A DNA stretch of 64,000 nt from Chitinophaga oryzae (GTDB lineage: Bacteria > Bacteroidota > Bacteroidia > Chitinophagales > Chitinophagaceae), in NCBI RefSeq assembly GCF_012516375.2, contig NZ_CP051204.2:6324001-6388000 (forward strand), given 5' to 3'. The position numbers and the translations under genes were made by a program. Shown here one piece after another: positions 48,601 through 56,576 of the stretch; the first letter of the stretch is position 1; the number at the start of each line of letters is the position of its first letter. The notes under the pieces were generated by a model. That model did no database searches. It worked only from the letters and a program-made list of their open reading frames with translations, and was not told the origin of the DNA.

Positions 48601-50790
48601 TTCTCCGTCGTCATCTGTAAACACAGTACGCAGACTTTCATGCCGGTTGATCAGATATTGTAACGCTTTCTCCAGATAAGATATATCCAGCTCACCGCTC
48701 ACTTCTGCTATCTGTAAGATAGTGTTGTTAAACGCCTGTCCTCTCAGCTGATAAAAGTGGTATAATCTTTTTTGTCCTTCTGACAATGGAAAGCTGGCAG
48801 TAAGGGGGCTTTTCGGTATATCGGGACCATCACAGCGCTCCGCTCCCTGAACAAACCTACCGATAGCCGCAAACGTGGAATGGATAAACAGATCGCTTAT
48901 CTTTACGCTTACCCCGAATTTTGCGCCTAACCGGCTGGCAAATGAAACCGCGTGTAAGCTATTCAGACCTGTGTTCCAAATATCGGCATCTATATCCGGT
49001 GGTCGTTTGCCGGTTACCTCTTCAAATAGCGCGCTGATACTTCCCGGTGCCAGCAGGTCATTATTCTCTTGCTCCATCAGTGAAACAAGCCGGGTATGAT
49101 CTTTATGATAAACGCCGCTACGAAAGTTTTCCAGGAGCTGAAACACCTGAATTTTCCCACTGGTCGTTTTCGGGATCTTCCTGACAGGAACGACATCATG
49201 AATAACCAGTTCCGCTTCTTCTGACATCCGCCGCCGGAGTACAGCCGCATTTTTTGCAAATGCTTCAAGACTGGATTTTACAACAACAAACAGGATGAGC
49301 TTATCAGTTGGGTCGCCGATTTCCCTGTAAGCTGCGGCCACGCATCTTCCCGGCTTATCACCCAGTATTTTATCGGCTATCCGCTGGATATCTTCCGGGT
49401 AGTAGTTCTGGCCGTTTATAATGATAATATTGGAGTAACGTCCAATAACAACAAGCCTTCCCTTATGCAGAAAGCCGATGTCTCCTGTTCTTAGCCACCC
49501 GTCTGTGGTGAACTTTTTACGGGTCTCTGTTTCATTATGATAATACCCGTCGGTGACATTATCGCCTTTTATCTGAATATGACCAACGCAGTCATCCGGT
49601 AGTACCTTATCATCATCTGCGCATACCTGCAACCGGCAGGTCCTCATTGGATAACCCAGTGATGCAAACTTCACATTAAATCCGCTGCCGGCCTCTTCTT
49701 CCGGAGGAAAAACAACACGTTCGCCGGTATTAAGGCTACGCCTGTCTACCAGCACCCATACCGGCGTTTCACCCGGAGTACCGAGCGATACGGAAACGGA
49801 GGCCTCCGCCAAACCATAACCAGGATACATGACATTTTCAGCAAGTCCATAACGGGACAACGCACGCATAAAATTACCCACCACCTCCTCTGAAATAAGT
49901 TCTGCACCATTATAGATCAACCTTATGCACTTCAGGTCCCATCCATAATCCGTTCCAGCGTCCATTGCAGCCGTAAGGTAATGGTAACCGAAATTGGGAG
50001 AATATAAAAGCGTGGCTCTTTTTCTATGAGTTAATTCCATCCAGGATAACGGATCCTTTACAAAAAGGTTTGCCGGCATCAGTATCTGATTGATACCTGC
50101 CACTATTCCCGCCAGGTGGAAACAGATCATTCCCATATCGTGTGTAAGCGGCATCCAGCTAAGCTGAACATCTGCGCCTGTAATGGCCGATCTATCTATA
50201 ATATCTGTAACATTGGCAATAAGATTGGCATGTGTAAGCACCACTCCTTTCGGTGTGCCCGTAGATCCTGATGAATACTGAATAAACGCAATATCTGCCG
50301 GCAGTATTGTCGCCGCATCTCCTTGCGGAGCATCAGCAGCCAGGTCTTCATAAATTAACACTCCATCATGGCAACTATTGGCAGTATCTGTCTCCTGCCG
50401 AAAAAAATCATACAGGATGACGCTATTCTTTTTTTCCACAACAACGGCGGCCCCATTGAGAGTTTTGCGGATATTCACCACCTTTTGCAGAAAATTCTGC
50501 TGATTTGAAAAAGAGACAGGAATGGGCCGTATACCTCCTAACAAACACGCCCAGAATAAACATAACAAATGTTCGTTATCGTCTAACTGGAAGATAATAT
50601 CGTCTCCCTTTTTAACATCGTGAGCCTGAAGATGATAAAGCATCATGCAGGCGTTTTGGTAAAGGGCCGCATAAGAAAGAAATACTTCTTTCCTGTTTGG
50701 CTTTATAAACAGTATACCGGTTTCAGGGTTTTTTATGCTCTCAAGAATAGCATCTACCAACGTAAGGTTTCCAAAGTTGAACGGTAACAT
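43291..50790 (-). CDS. Giant FAAL-NRPS, 5' part: FAAL-ACP-C-A-T-C-A(interrupted)
   Basis: The frame of 2499 aa opens with a fatty acyl-AMP ligase (1-560; YSSGSTGTPKG, PLTHDMG, GYGLAEAS, LRTGDIGF, then NGQNYYPEDI). An acyl carrier domain follows at 575-650, with its serine in GLNSLHAV. This is the usual starter of lipopeptide assembly lines: the ligase makes an acyl-adenylate and the first C domain joins the acyl chain to residue 1. Then come C1 665-1100 (HHIIADG), A1 1110-1600, T1 1610-1680 (GGDSF), C2 1697-2150 (HHIIHDG) and A2 from 2170. A1 pocket residues read D-T-E-S-I-G-T-I-C; the acid at the third position hints at a cationic side chain, low certainty. After TGELYVSG the frame runs into 12 foreign residues and stops, where the tandem copy continues as GGLANGYLN. 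Confidence 0.94.
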   Translation of the reverse strand: MLPFNFGNLTLVDAILESIKNPETGILFIKPNRKEVFLSYAALYQNACMMLYHLQAHDVKKGDDIIFQLDDNEHLLCLFWACLLGGIRPIPVSFSNQQNFLQKVVNIRKTLNGAAVVVEKKNSVILYDFFRQETDTANSCHDGVLIYEDLAADAPQGDAATILPADIAFIQYSSGSTGTPKGVVLTHANLIANVTDIIDRSAITGADVQLSWMPLTHDMGMICFHLAGIVAGINQILMPANLFVKDPLSWMELTHRKRATLLYSPNFGYHYLTAAMDAGTDYGWDLKCIRLIYNGAELISEEVVGNFMRALSRYGLAENVMYPGYGLAEASVSVSLGTPGETPVWVLVDRRSLNTGERVVFPPEEEAGSGFNVKFASLGYPMRTCRLQVCADDDKVLPDDCVGHIQIKGDNVTDGYYHNETETRKKFTTDGWLRTGDIGFLHKGRLVVIGRYSNIIIINGQNYYPEDIQRIADKILGDKPGRCVAAAYREIGDPTDKLILFVVVKSSLEAFAKNAAVLRRRMSEEAELVIHDVVPVRKIPKTTSGKIQVFQLLENFRSGVYHKDHTRLVSLMEQENNDLLAPGSISALFEEVTGKRPPDIDADIWNTGLNSLHAVSFASRLGAKFGVSVKISDLFIHSTFAAIGRFVQGAERCDGPDIPKSPLTASFPLSEGQKRLYHFYQLRGQAFNNTILQIAEVSGELDISYLEKALQYLINRHESLRTVFTDDDGEVRQNTREKREQSFTLKLMDLTRNTAVACSDAIWAEQQVPFSLEKGPLLRAVLIRTAADRYTFLLHVHHIIADGWSVHLLQEELREIYLQLTEKGKAELPPLKIQYRDYVHWERHTPGTAASKDYWLNEMKNFEAYTALPAIGTPGNSCWSSVYSDTWSGETLQQLKMVCRKAGVTLFMGISAVVSAALHYFTGDTNIWMATSVAGREHETLEAQFGFYLKTLIIGISVEKHDTYQRLLAKTRDKIVSGFRHQDFSFEALLRELPYSQRQKLSGFGVLLILQNFKGLTRTEQWGGKLKFTRQTSAAAPDVADLQLEFVEMDEELELNVIYNPQRNSEQQIIAFVTLLRRLVAQAAENLENQVSGICPLLPAEIIHLRQLGTGPKYAVVQPSVVHMLVDTAASRPSHTAISCNTVVLTFDAFEKKSNQLSRYLKGALGVGKEEVIAVCVSRDERLPVILTGILKSGAAFLPIDKDTPAHRAVYMLYDSQARLLITDEFIDGWNGMQLLGTTLFAASGDYPGTMLRALPDAADLAYVLYTSGSTGEPKGVAVTHGALVDYVTTFNGFFKLTAADIMVQQSSIAFDTSLEEIFPVLAAGGRLVIFPAGGRNIEGLCDVMNREHITLLSTTPLVLRALSGLHNACQLKLRAVISGGDRLHHADISGLADHIPVYNTYGPSETTICVSFVRVERGHTAIPIGKVINNHVAYILNKDQQLLPLGAVGELCIGGAGVARGYINKPALNTEKFVESPFDPGQRLYRTGDQVMWLEDGNLQFIGRQDSQVKVNGHRIELGEVEKTILKFDGVEQVAVLFESAAGHLVCYYSGTVEVKMLQEYLARMLPYYMLPHYYHQLHDWPLTVQGKTDRMYLLGIMNDIIARPVYEPPVTAMERAIASKWEEVLGTAGFGVNDNFFALGGDSFKVLRIINWLKNTCCVNISFIDFFNRPTIKWLAANADTSPAGMMAIPPAPAGDPAPLSYEQERLWFLQQLYPEDTSYNMMGVYHLKGVVDVPLLEESISQLLLRHEVLRTSFPSRNGIPYQQVNEAPSFRIVVRDISAAELPSLVAAESRHVFDLEKDLLFRVCLFREDEQTSHLCFNLHHIIHDGWSVGLLVRELTDIYRRLQQGMSAGPVTHLQYRDFACWQRSEWPLHRREPAMAYWAERLRDIPTEIPLPADRPRSTFSGRGGEIIQVPGRGLQESLQSFSTREGYTPFMVMLGCFQLLQHRYSGSAVLCVGTTLANRLHPQLEHMLGMVVNTLPVRSDANGDETVRQYLDQVRARSLEVYHYQDTPLSQLVEMVQPDRSLRHTPLFQTIFNFLEEEKEQLCLPGLEVVREAVHNGTAKFDLSLTVQRGADGLLQLHWEYSSDLYDRSSVERMSGHYERLLSAMLAAPASPVGDLVYLSLEEQRQLADDFGRGPAVELSPLLLHELFTQQAALHRDSIAVSANDISVSYGQLDSRSDLLAAWLRHDCGVVPGQLIGIWMDKTEWPLVAMLGILKAGGAYVPLDRDHPRERLDYIIRDTAMKVVLCDRAVEDAFDGSGLEIIDMPALWPSILAGATVVAPVRRHQGQAACVLYTSGTTGRPKGVHVPHGGLVNTVLYGPGERRAGERVLQFASLNFDVSIYEIFITWSSGGTLVIANRSLVRDIDRFCDDITRRNITFLILTASVIRLLNRHALPTVGQMISTGEAAEPADAVYYSKTKRFYNAYGPTECCIYATAHEVTDEQPVVPIGRPLANNHIQIVDSRGQLQPVGVTGELYVSGADWRMVTLMTLP
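43329..43333 (-). other. Single-base deletion in a C-run splitting the giant NRPS
   Basis: The run has five Cs here and six in the aligned tandem copy at 40239-40244, while the flanking bases are identical. The missing base shifts the A2 domain out of frame between motifs A6 and A7. It is either a real mutation or a consensus error in a homopolymer inside a near-identical repeat. Confidence 0.9.
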
Positions 50791-50856
50791 GGTATTGACG
50801 GTAAAAATGAAACAATGGCTTACTAAAACAGGGAAAAGAAACGACAGGCAATAGGA

Positions 50857-51897
50857 TCAATTCGTCAAATCGCCGGAATGCGCCAGAACAGTGGCCAATG
50901 TAGCCCGGATAACGCCGGTAAGAAATTCATAATTGAGCGCTGTCATGTGATCTTTTCTGGAATGATACCCGCCGTTTCTCAGTCCTGCCGTGTCACCGAC
51001 AGAAATTGCGGGGATACCCTGGTCCCAGAAACTAACATGATCACTTGCCCGGAACAGCCAGGGAAACTGTTTCCCGTCGTCCGTTACTTCAAGGGTCACC
51101 GTCTTCATACCGGGCACATATTGGCGACTAAGGCTATCAAAAGCATTTCTCAGCGCGGCGGAGTTAGCATTGGAGAAGTTCAGAATAAAGTTAGCTTTCA
51201 TTCCTTCTGCCTGCAGGCGATCATGAATAGCAGCATAATTTTCCTTCAGTTGCCGGGGGAATTGTTGCGAACCCGGAGTTTCTGTAGCATAACCAATCAT
51301 ATCCAGATTTATAGCTGCTGCTATTTTATCTTTGTTCTCAACGGCTAAAAACCTGCTTCCCACCATCCCATCCTCCTCCATGTCGGTAGCTACCAACCAT
51401 ACCGTTTTTTTTATTGGTATTTTTGACAATATACCAGCCAGTTCAATCAACGCGGCAACGCCGGAGGCATTATCATCCGCGCCGGGGCTCATCCATACCG
51501 TATCATAATGTGCGCAAACAACCAATATGGAATCTGTTGAAGCTGTTCCCCTTATTTTTCCGATAATATTATTCCCTTTTATTTTTCCTTTGGATACAGG
51601 CTGAGTGCTGACATCCAGACCTTCTGCCTTAAATTTACCAATGATAAATTCCATGGAACTGTCCAGATGTTTCAAATTGGCGCGGCTTTGCCTGACGCCA
51701 GCCGACAGAAAGCCAATGTGCTCCTTGATCCTGTTACTGTCTATTTCCGCCTTGCGGATGATGTCCACAGCGGCCGTGTCGGCAATATTATGCTCTGACG
51801 GGGTTGCCAGCGTGCATTTAAACACCATCAGGCATACGAAACATAGCAGCCATCTGTGGGTGCCTATAAAAGATCCTGGTTGAATAATCAGCTTCAT
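50857..51897 (-). CDS. Exported M28-family zinc peptidase
   Basis: Protein of 346 aa with an N-terminal hydrophobic segment (WLLCFVCLMVF, residues 16-26) that reads as a Sec signal peptide, probably cut after TLA near residue 32. The M28 metal ligands are in place: H in CAHYDTV, bridging D in GADDNASG, EE in TDMEEDG, D in NLDMIGY and H in YHSRKDH. M28 enzymes are aminopeptidases or carboxypeptidases acting outside the cytoplasm. The gene is 33 nt after the glycosyltransferase and 66 nt before the lipopeptide synthetase, so it is probably part of that operon. Trimming of an exported precursor, or self-protection by hydrolysis, are both possible; neither is shown by sequence. Confidence 0.9.
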   Translation of the reverse strand: MKLIIQPGSFIGTHRWLLCFVCLMVFKCTLATPSEHNIADTAAVDIIRKAEIDSNRIKEHIGFLSAGVRQSRANLKHLDSSMEFIIGKFKAEGLDVSTQPVSKGKIKGNNIIGKIRGTASTDSILVVCAHYDTVWMSPGADDNASGVAALIELAGILSKIPIKKTVWLVATDMEEDGMVGSRFLAVENKDKIAAAINLDMIGYATETPGSQQFPRQLKENYAAIHDRLQAEGMKANFILNFSNANSAALRNAFDSLSRQYVPGMKTVTLEVTDDGKQFPWLFRASDHVSFWDQGIPAISVGDTAGLRNGGYHSRKDHMTALNYEFLTGVIRATLATVLAHSGDLTN

Positions 51898-51930
51898 TTA
51901 TCGTTGTTTTACTTAAATCGACCGGAAAAG

Positions 51931-53142
51931 TCAGACGCAGAGGAGCTGTTCAATGACCCTCACGCCCTCGTTATTATGTTCCACCTCCATAAAAACATTC
52001 CTCATCTTTTCAATGCTACCTCTGATAAATTCATTGTCTGAAAGGTGCAACAGACGTTCTGACAGCGACTGGCCCGACACAGCTGCCATGTCGAGGCTCA
52101 CCCCCAGATTTAGCTTTTCTATCCGGGCAGCGTTTAATGGCTGATCCCTTACAAAGGGACACACGATCATCGGCACACCATAATAGATACACTCCTTTAT
52201 TGTCCCAAGCCCTCCATGAATAACCGCAGCCGTGGACATCTTCAAAACTTCCACCTGTGGCACCCAGTCACAAACAACAATACGGCCGTTCTGTTCAACT
52301 GTAAAGTCTTTCCCATCATGCCCTGTTCCCCGCGAGAAGATTACCTGAAAAGGCGCCATTTCCTCCCTCATCATCATTAATCTGAGGTGTTGCAGCAGCT
52401 GGTCACTGAATTCGCTATGACCGGTCATCTGGGAGCCCAGCGACACATATATCAGTTTCTTGCTCTGGTCCACAATGTCTTTCAATATCTCCGAAGAGGC
52501 ACTGTCTTGCTCCCGGATGCAGGGGCCCAGATATACATTTCTGGTGCTCGCGGTATAGTCCGGCTCCAGTTCCGCGACACAGGTAATAAACTCATAACAG
52601 TCTTCCAGCGGCGCAACCAGCTCATAAAAAGAGGAAGGCGTACGGCCAAGATCCTGCATGAATTGTATAATCGACATAACTACATCTGGAGGCATATTCA
52701 TCAGCTCCTCAACAGAATCCATACCAATGCCGGAGCCGGGCGCCCTCAGAAAAGGCGTAAGAACAGCCATCCTGATACCATATTTATATTGAAGCAACAG
52801 TCCCTCTATTCTCAGAAAATAGCTGACAATGTAAAGGTCAGCGGCAGGCAGTTGTTGCATGGTCGAATCACTCATGATCTCATGCAGATAATCATAATGG
52901 CCTGCCGTCGTTCCGGCATTCATTAGCTGATTGTTCGCTTTATAAAAGTCACGATAGCCACGAGGGTACCGATCTTTGAAAATAGCATGAAATTCAAACC
53001 CCTGGCCGATAACCAACTCCTTATTATCTTCCACACTGACATAACACACCCTGTAACCTGCTTTCAGTAAAGAATGCGCCAGTGCAAATGAGGGCAATAG
53101 GTGACCCTCTTCCAGGTCCATCAAGAATGCAACACTGAACAT
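51931..53142 (-). CDS. GT1-family (UGT-like) glycosyltransferase
   Basis: Cytoplasmic GT-B glycosyltransferase of 403 aa. The C-terminal donor-binding signature is clear: WVPQVEVLKMST, HGGLGTIKECIYYGVP and then DQPLNAARIEKL. The N-terminal half (MFSVAFLMDLEEGHLLPSFALAHSL) carries the acceptor-side Rossmann start. Enzymes of this group transfer a sugar from a nucleotide-sugar to small molecules such as macrolides, glycopeptides and lipids. It is the first gene of the minus-strand run leading into the synthetases, 33 nt before the peptidase gene, so the lipopeptide is the likely acceptor. No sugar-nucleotide biosynthesis genes are visible here, so the donor is probably a housekeeping one. Confidence 0.9.
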   Translation of the reverse strand: MFSVAFLMDLEEGHLLPSFALAHSLLKAGYRVCYVSVEDNKELVIGQGFEFHAIFKDRYPRGYRDFYKANNQLMNAGTTAGHYDYLHEIMSDSTMQQLPAADLYIVSYFLRIEGLLLQYKYGIRMAVLTPFLRAPGSGIGMDSVEELMNMPPDVVMSIIQFMQDLGRTPSSFYELVAPLEDCYEFITCVAELEPDYTASTRNVYLGPCIREQDSASSEILKDIVDQSKKLIYVSLGSQMTGHSEFSDQLLQHLRLMMMREEMAPFQVIFSRGTGHDGKDFTVEQNGRIVVCDWVPQVEVLKMSTAAVIHGGLGTIKECIYYGVPMIVCPFVRDQPLNAARIEKLNLGVSLDMAAVSGQSLSERLLHLSDNEFIRGSIEKMRNVFMEVEHNNEGVRVIEQLLCV

Positions 53143-54034
53143 ATTAGTAAAAAATAAAAATCAAATCAACCTGAACGATGATGGCCGGCATCCGGGAAAA
53201 GCATCTCCATGGTGCCTTCCGGGAAACCATTACTACTCTCCGGCATTCTTGCCGGAAAAAAGCCTGCATATAAATACCTTCTTAGCGGGAAACAAAAAGG
53301 GCCTCACATTCCCAAACCTTCCGCCTTCTATGATAATACTATTCTTGTGACAGAGACGTAAATTCACACATTTAGGCTTGTTCTAAAGTCTGACAATATC
53401 TGAGACACAGTTAAGGTACAAATTGGCAAGGCATATTATCGGGCAAACACATTCCCTGTCCTGCAGGGAGCACCATGATCTATGTTAACGTGGAACAGTT
53501 ATCATCATGCAATAAATAACAATAATTCAACACACCTGCCACATCATTCAGGCAGATCATGATCTACAGTACATTAATTAAAAAACAGAAAACAATATTA
53601 AAAATGGCAAATAACTCATTTGGGACCGGATTTAGATTAACAATCAGGTTACACAATTTGCTACCTGCTTCTTACAATATATACAAGATATACATTTTTA
53701 TTCAGAAAAATAAATCTTCAAAAAATTTATGAACAACATAATACCGGATCAGATTAACTTTATAAAACGCACGTTGAAACGTCCCGCAGCCAACGCACCC
53801 GGAGCGCCCGGGGCCAGCAGAGGACTGATTTTTTACGCCCTATTTAACTTTGTTCATATAACGGTAGAGAGGCAAAGAATAAAACACTTATGGAGTTTTC
53901 GGCAAAACTCAAGACTGCCCAACAGGAGCAGTCTTTCTTCTCTTGTACCCGGGTAGTTAGCCATTAAACCATACATACGGCAGAGCATCTCCATGCTTAG
54001 GCCAGCGCTGATTTACATCTTCTCCTTGCCCCCG
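53143..54034. other. Long non-coding region upstream of the NRPS operon
   Basis: 892 nt with no convincing gene, lying between the TetR gene and the glycosyltransferase, both on the minus strand. The stretch 53490-53730 is AT-rich and is the likeliest place for the promoter of the biosynthetic operon. I found no perfect TAnnTTTG element on the minus strand. Two adjacent stem-loops lie at 53893-53935. A 75-codon plus-strand frame at 53729-53956 is of biased composition and unlikely to be real. Confidence 0.5.
53893..53935. terminator. Two back-to-back stem-loops
   Basis: GAGTTTT-CGGC-AAAACTC (53893-53910) is immediately followed by AAGACTGC, a 9-nt loop and GCAGTCTT (53911-53935). On the plus strand the second hairpin is followed by a pyrimidine-rich TCTTCTC. 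On the minus strand it lies 100 nt after the TetR stop. A terminator is the simplest reading; a structured RNA is an alternative. Confidence 0.45.
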
Positions 54035-54709
54035 TCAACTATCCAGCGATTTGAACACCAGATGCTGCAGAAATTCCACTAATGGCCTTACTTCTTTGGA
54101 TTTGCCGAAATCAGTCAAGCGCGGGAGGTTTTCTTTGAAGTACATCTGCCGGTGAGCGGTTTCTATTAAGGTACTCGCCAGGGAATGAGGAAACGCAAAT
54201 TCAGGGTTCAACTCCAGGAAGATCTCGGCAATACGATGACAAAGGTCTTTATATGGTTTAAATAACATAGACTTATTGTGTTCCGTCACCTTCTTTGTAA
54301 GGTATGCCTTATCGCCTTCACAGATGACTATACCGTGTAAAAGGCTCTTGTCGATATGCTCAACGATAAACTTGTCCTGAACTTCAAAAGTCAGCAACCT
54401 TATAACAATATCTATCTTTTCTTCCGGATGCCTGATGTTGTTGGTATGAAATATCAACTGGTATTCCAGCCATGTCCAGAACCAGGTAGTAAGATAAGTG
54501 AGTAACCGGTGCTTGTTTTCGAAATACCGGTAGATGGTAGCCTCTGTGCTTCCGACCTCTACAGCCAGCTTTTTAAAAGTAAAGTCCTCAAAACCAATAT
54601 CATGAATCAGCTTGATACCGTACTTAACGATATTACGGCCGAGCTCGGTACTGTCCGGATCTCTCAGGTAAAGGTTGGGATTCATCTTTATCTGCAACTG
54701 CAACTCCAT
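54035..54709 (-). CDS. TetR/AcrR-family transcriptional regulator
   Basis: Regulator of 224 aa. The N-terminal helix-turn-helix is typical: ELGRNIVKYGIKLIHDIGFEDFTFKKLAVEVGSTEATIYRYFENKHRLLTYL in outline, with the recognition helix around TEATIYRYF. The remaining ~150 residues form the variable ligand-binding part; no ligand can be inferred. It reads away from purK across a 127-nt divergent region, and towards the lipopeptide operon across 892 nt. It may control either the biosynthetic locus or itself and purK. The start at 54709 is the only sensible upstream ATG; an internal ATG nine codons in is possible. Confidence 0.88.
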   Translation of the reverse strand: MELQLQIKMNPNLYLRDPDSTELGRNIVKYGIKLIHDIGFEDFTFKKLAVEVGSTEATIYRYFENKHRLLTYLTTWFWTWLEYQLIFHTNNIRHPEEKIDIVIRLLTFEVQDKFIVEHIDKSLLHGIVICEGDKAYLTKKVTEHNKSMLFKPYKDLCHRIAEIFLELNPEFAFPHSLASTLIETAHRQMYFKENLPRLTDFGKSKEVRPLVEFLQHLVFKSLDS

Positions 54710-54778
54710 ACTAGAATAATTAGTTGGCTAAAATACGATAATAGTAGATCGATTCAATACAATCAGTTTACTATAAAT

Positions 54779-54799
54779 AATAATAGCATTACTATCATT
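54779..54799. promoter_or_regulatory. Candidate TetR operator
   Basis: AATAATAG, five spacer bases, then CTATCATT: 8-bp arms with one mismatch. It lies in the tetR-purK divergent region, 15 nt upstream of the -7 element of purK. Related TACTAT/ATAGTA words recur at about 54741 and 54769. The DNA is AT-rich, so chance is not excluded. Confidence 0.3.
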
Positions 54800-54813
54800 T
54801 TGAATGGTTTTTA

Positions 54814-54821
54814 TATCTTTG
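54814..54821 (+). promoter_or_regulatory. Bacteroidota-type -7 element before purK
   Basis: TATCTTTG matches the Bacteroidota -7 consensus TAnnTTTG exactly and lies 15 nt before the purK ATG at 54837. A convincing TTTG -33 partner at the usual 19-21 nt spacing is not present. The implied leader is very short. Confidence 0.45.
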
Positions 54822-54836
54822 CGGCAATTAACGATT

Positions 54837-55955
54837 ATGCTTGAAAATTTGAAAATAGGAATTTTAGGAGGCGGCCAGCTGGGTGCCATGATCATGCGGC
54901 ACGCGATCGATTTTGGTCTTAGTGTTTCGATTATGGACAATGACGCCCATGCACCTTGTTCACGTTATACTTCTTCTTTTTTTTGCGGCGATCCTGCTTC
55001 TTTTGAAGCTGTTTTGGAGTTTGGTAAGGACCTTGATGTTATTACGATAGAAAAGGAAGCTGTAAATATCAACGCTTTACGCCAGCTTGAAAAGCAGGGA
55101 GTAAGGATTTTTCCGACGCCTGACACCATTGAAATAATACAGGATAAATTTACGCAGAAACAGTTTCTGCTGTCACATAATATACCTGTGGCACCCGGCG
55201 AGGTCATCCAGGGCAAAAATGATCTGTACCAATATGAAAGTAAACTGCCACTCTGCCTTAAAAAACGCCGTGACGGCTACGATGGCTATGGCGTGATGGT
55301 TTTGAAGACCAGGGAAGACATTGCAGCAGCCTTTGATGCGCCCTGTGTAGTGGAGGAATTAGTTGACATTAAACACGAGATTTCTGTCATAGTAGCAAGA
55401 AATGAGCATGGCGCCGTAGCGTGCTATGACCCCGTGATGATGGTGTTTTCAGAAGAAAAGTTTATACTTGACTACCAGATAGCACCCGCTCAGTTAGACG
55501 AAGAGATATTAAAAGAAGCTACAAATCTCGCTAAGGGAATAGCAGATGCGATCCAGCTGGTTGGTATTCTCGCTGTGGAAATGTTTGTCACCAAAGATCA
55601 TAAAATTTTGGTGAACGAACTGGCTCCAAGGCCGCACAACAGCGGTCACCATACGATAGAAGCCAGTACCACATCGCAATATGAACAATTGCTCCGGGCC
55701 GTACTTGGATTGCCGCTGGGCGCTACGGCGCTTCATCTCCCGTCCTTAATGATGAACGTCCTGGAGAACGCTTCCTTAAATACCGACAGACAGGGAAAGT
55801 TGCAGCGTCTTTTGGACATACCGGGCGCCCATCTTCACTGGTATGGCAAAGAGGGGAAAAGACCAGGCAGGAAAGTGGGGCATGTAACTATCACAGGTAA
55901 CACCATCGAAAACGTCATTGCGAAAGCAGAATCCATCCGAAAAATTTTAAATTAA
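54837..55955 (+). CDS. purK: N5-carboxyaminoimidazole ribonucleotide synthase
   Basis: ATP-grasp enzyme of purine synthesis that joins bicarbonate to AIR to give N5-CAIR. The protein of 372 aa starts [18 protein letters not shown], the usual PurK nucleotide-binding start. It also contains [12 protein letters not shown] (ATP-grasp lid), [16 protein letters not shown] and [17 protein letters not shown], a family hallmark. An in-frame ATG at 54804 would add eleven residues unlike any PurK and would lie upstream of the -7 element, so 54837 is preferred. purE follows after 5 nt, and the two act in consecutive steps in the cytoplasm. Confidence 0.96.
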   Translation: MLENLKIGILGGGQLGAMIMRHAIDFGLSVSIMDNDAHAPCSRYTSSFFCGDPASFEAVLEFGKDLDVITIEKEAVNINALRQLEKQGVRIFPTPDTIEIIQDKFTQKQFLLSHNIPVAPGEVIQGKNDLYQYESKLPLCLKKRRDGYDGYGVMVLKTREDIAAAFDAPCVVEELVDIKHEISVIVARNEHGAVACYDPVMMVFSEEKFILDYQIAPAQLDEEILKEATNLAKGIADAIQLVGILAVEMFVTKDHKILVNELAPRPHNSGHHTIEASTTSQYEQLLRAVLGLPLGATALHLPSLMMNVLENASLNTDRQGKLQRLLDIPGAHLHWYGKEGKRPGRKVGHVTITGNTIENVIAKAESIRKILN

Positions 55956-55960
55956 AGAAT

Positions 55961-56458
55961 ATGAAACAGGTAGAGGTAGGCATTATCATGGGCAGTAGCT
56001 CCGATGCACCTATTATGCGTCAGGCGATAGAGGTTCTGAAGAAGTTTGACATAGGTTACGAGTTTAATGTCGTATCGGCACACCGCAGCCCTCAAAAAAT
56101 GTTTGAATACGCTGCTAGTGCAGAAGAACGTGGTTTGAAGATCATCATCGCAGGCGCAGGCGGCGCAGCACATCTTCCGGGTATGGTAGCTGCTATTACA
56201 ACTTTACCGGTAATTGGTGTACCTATTAAGTCTACAAACTCTCTCGATGGCTGGGATTCGCTTTTATCTATAGTGCAGATGCCGGGAGACGTACCCGTAG
56301 CCACAGTAGGCGTTAATAGTGCCCGCAACGCCGGGCTGCTGGCTGTACAGATTTTAGGCACAAACAACAGCACCATCCGGCAAATGCTTGCAGCATTAAA
56401 AAAAGAAAATTATGACAAGGTTGACAAGCAAAACGAAACATTAGATCAAATCGGATAG
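55961..56458 (+). CDS. purE: N5-CAIR mutase, class I PurE
   Basis: Catalytic PurE of 165 aa that converts N5-CAIR to CAIR in purine synthesis. Signatures are [10 protein letters not shown] near the start, SAHRSPQKM (catalytic histidine) and [34 protein letters not shown] further along is also typical of class I. Length fits the family. It lies 5 nt after purK, so the pair is probably one transcript. A strong stem-loop follows at 56502-56534. Confidence 0.97.
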   Translation: MKQVEVGIIMGSSSDAPIMRQAIEVLKKFDIGYEFNVVSAHRSPQKMFEYAASAEERGLKIIIAGAGGAAHLPGMVAAITTLPVIGVPIKSTNSLDGWDSLLSIVQMPGDVPVATVGVNSARNAGLLAVQILGTNNSTIRQMLAALKKENYDKVDKQNETLDQIG

Positions 56459-56501
56459 AAAATTTACGCCATGAATTTTTAATGCCGTCACGTATCGAAT
56501 C

Positions 56502-56534
56502 GCAGGTATTTGCATTGTTAACTCAAATACCTGC
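56502..56534 (+). terminator. Stem-loop after purE
   Basis: Perfect 11-bp arms, GCAGGTATTTG and CAAATACCTGC, around an 11-nt loop, 43 nt after the purE stop. The downstream bases TGCCTGTTTAACTTT are only loosely T-rich. It is a likely terminator or partial read-through point before the carbonic anhydrase gene. Confidence 0.55.
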
Positions 56535-56576
56535 TGCCTGTTTAACTTTATACAGACAATTCCCAAACATTAAAAG

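Noticed and set aside
523..50790. Naming the product as a specific known Bacteroidota lipopeptide
   Set aside because: Only the threonine code is secure, most pockets are unassigned and the locus is incomplete on the left, so no identity can be claimed.
53729..53956. 75-codon plus-strand frame MNNIIPDQINF
   Set aside because: Low-complexity Pro/Ala/Gly and Arg/Ser composition, and its 3' end is occupied by two stem-loops. Not supported as a gene.
54799..54802. TTTG as the -33 element for purK
   Set aside because: It is only 11 nt from the -7 element, whereas about 19-21 nt is expected for Bacteroidota promoters.
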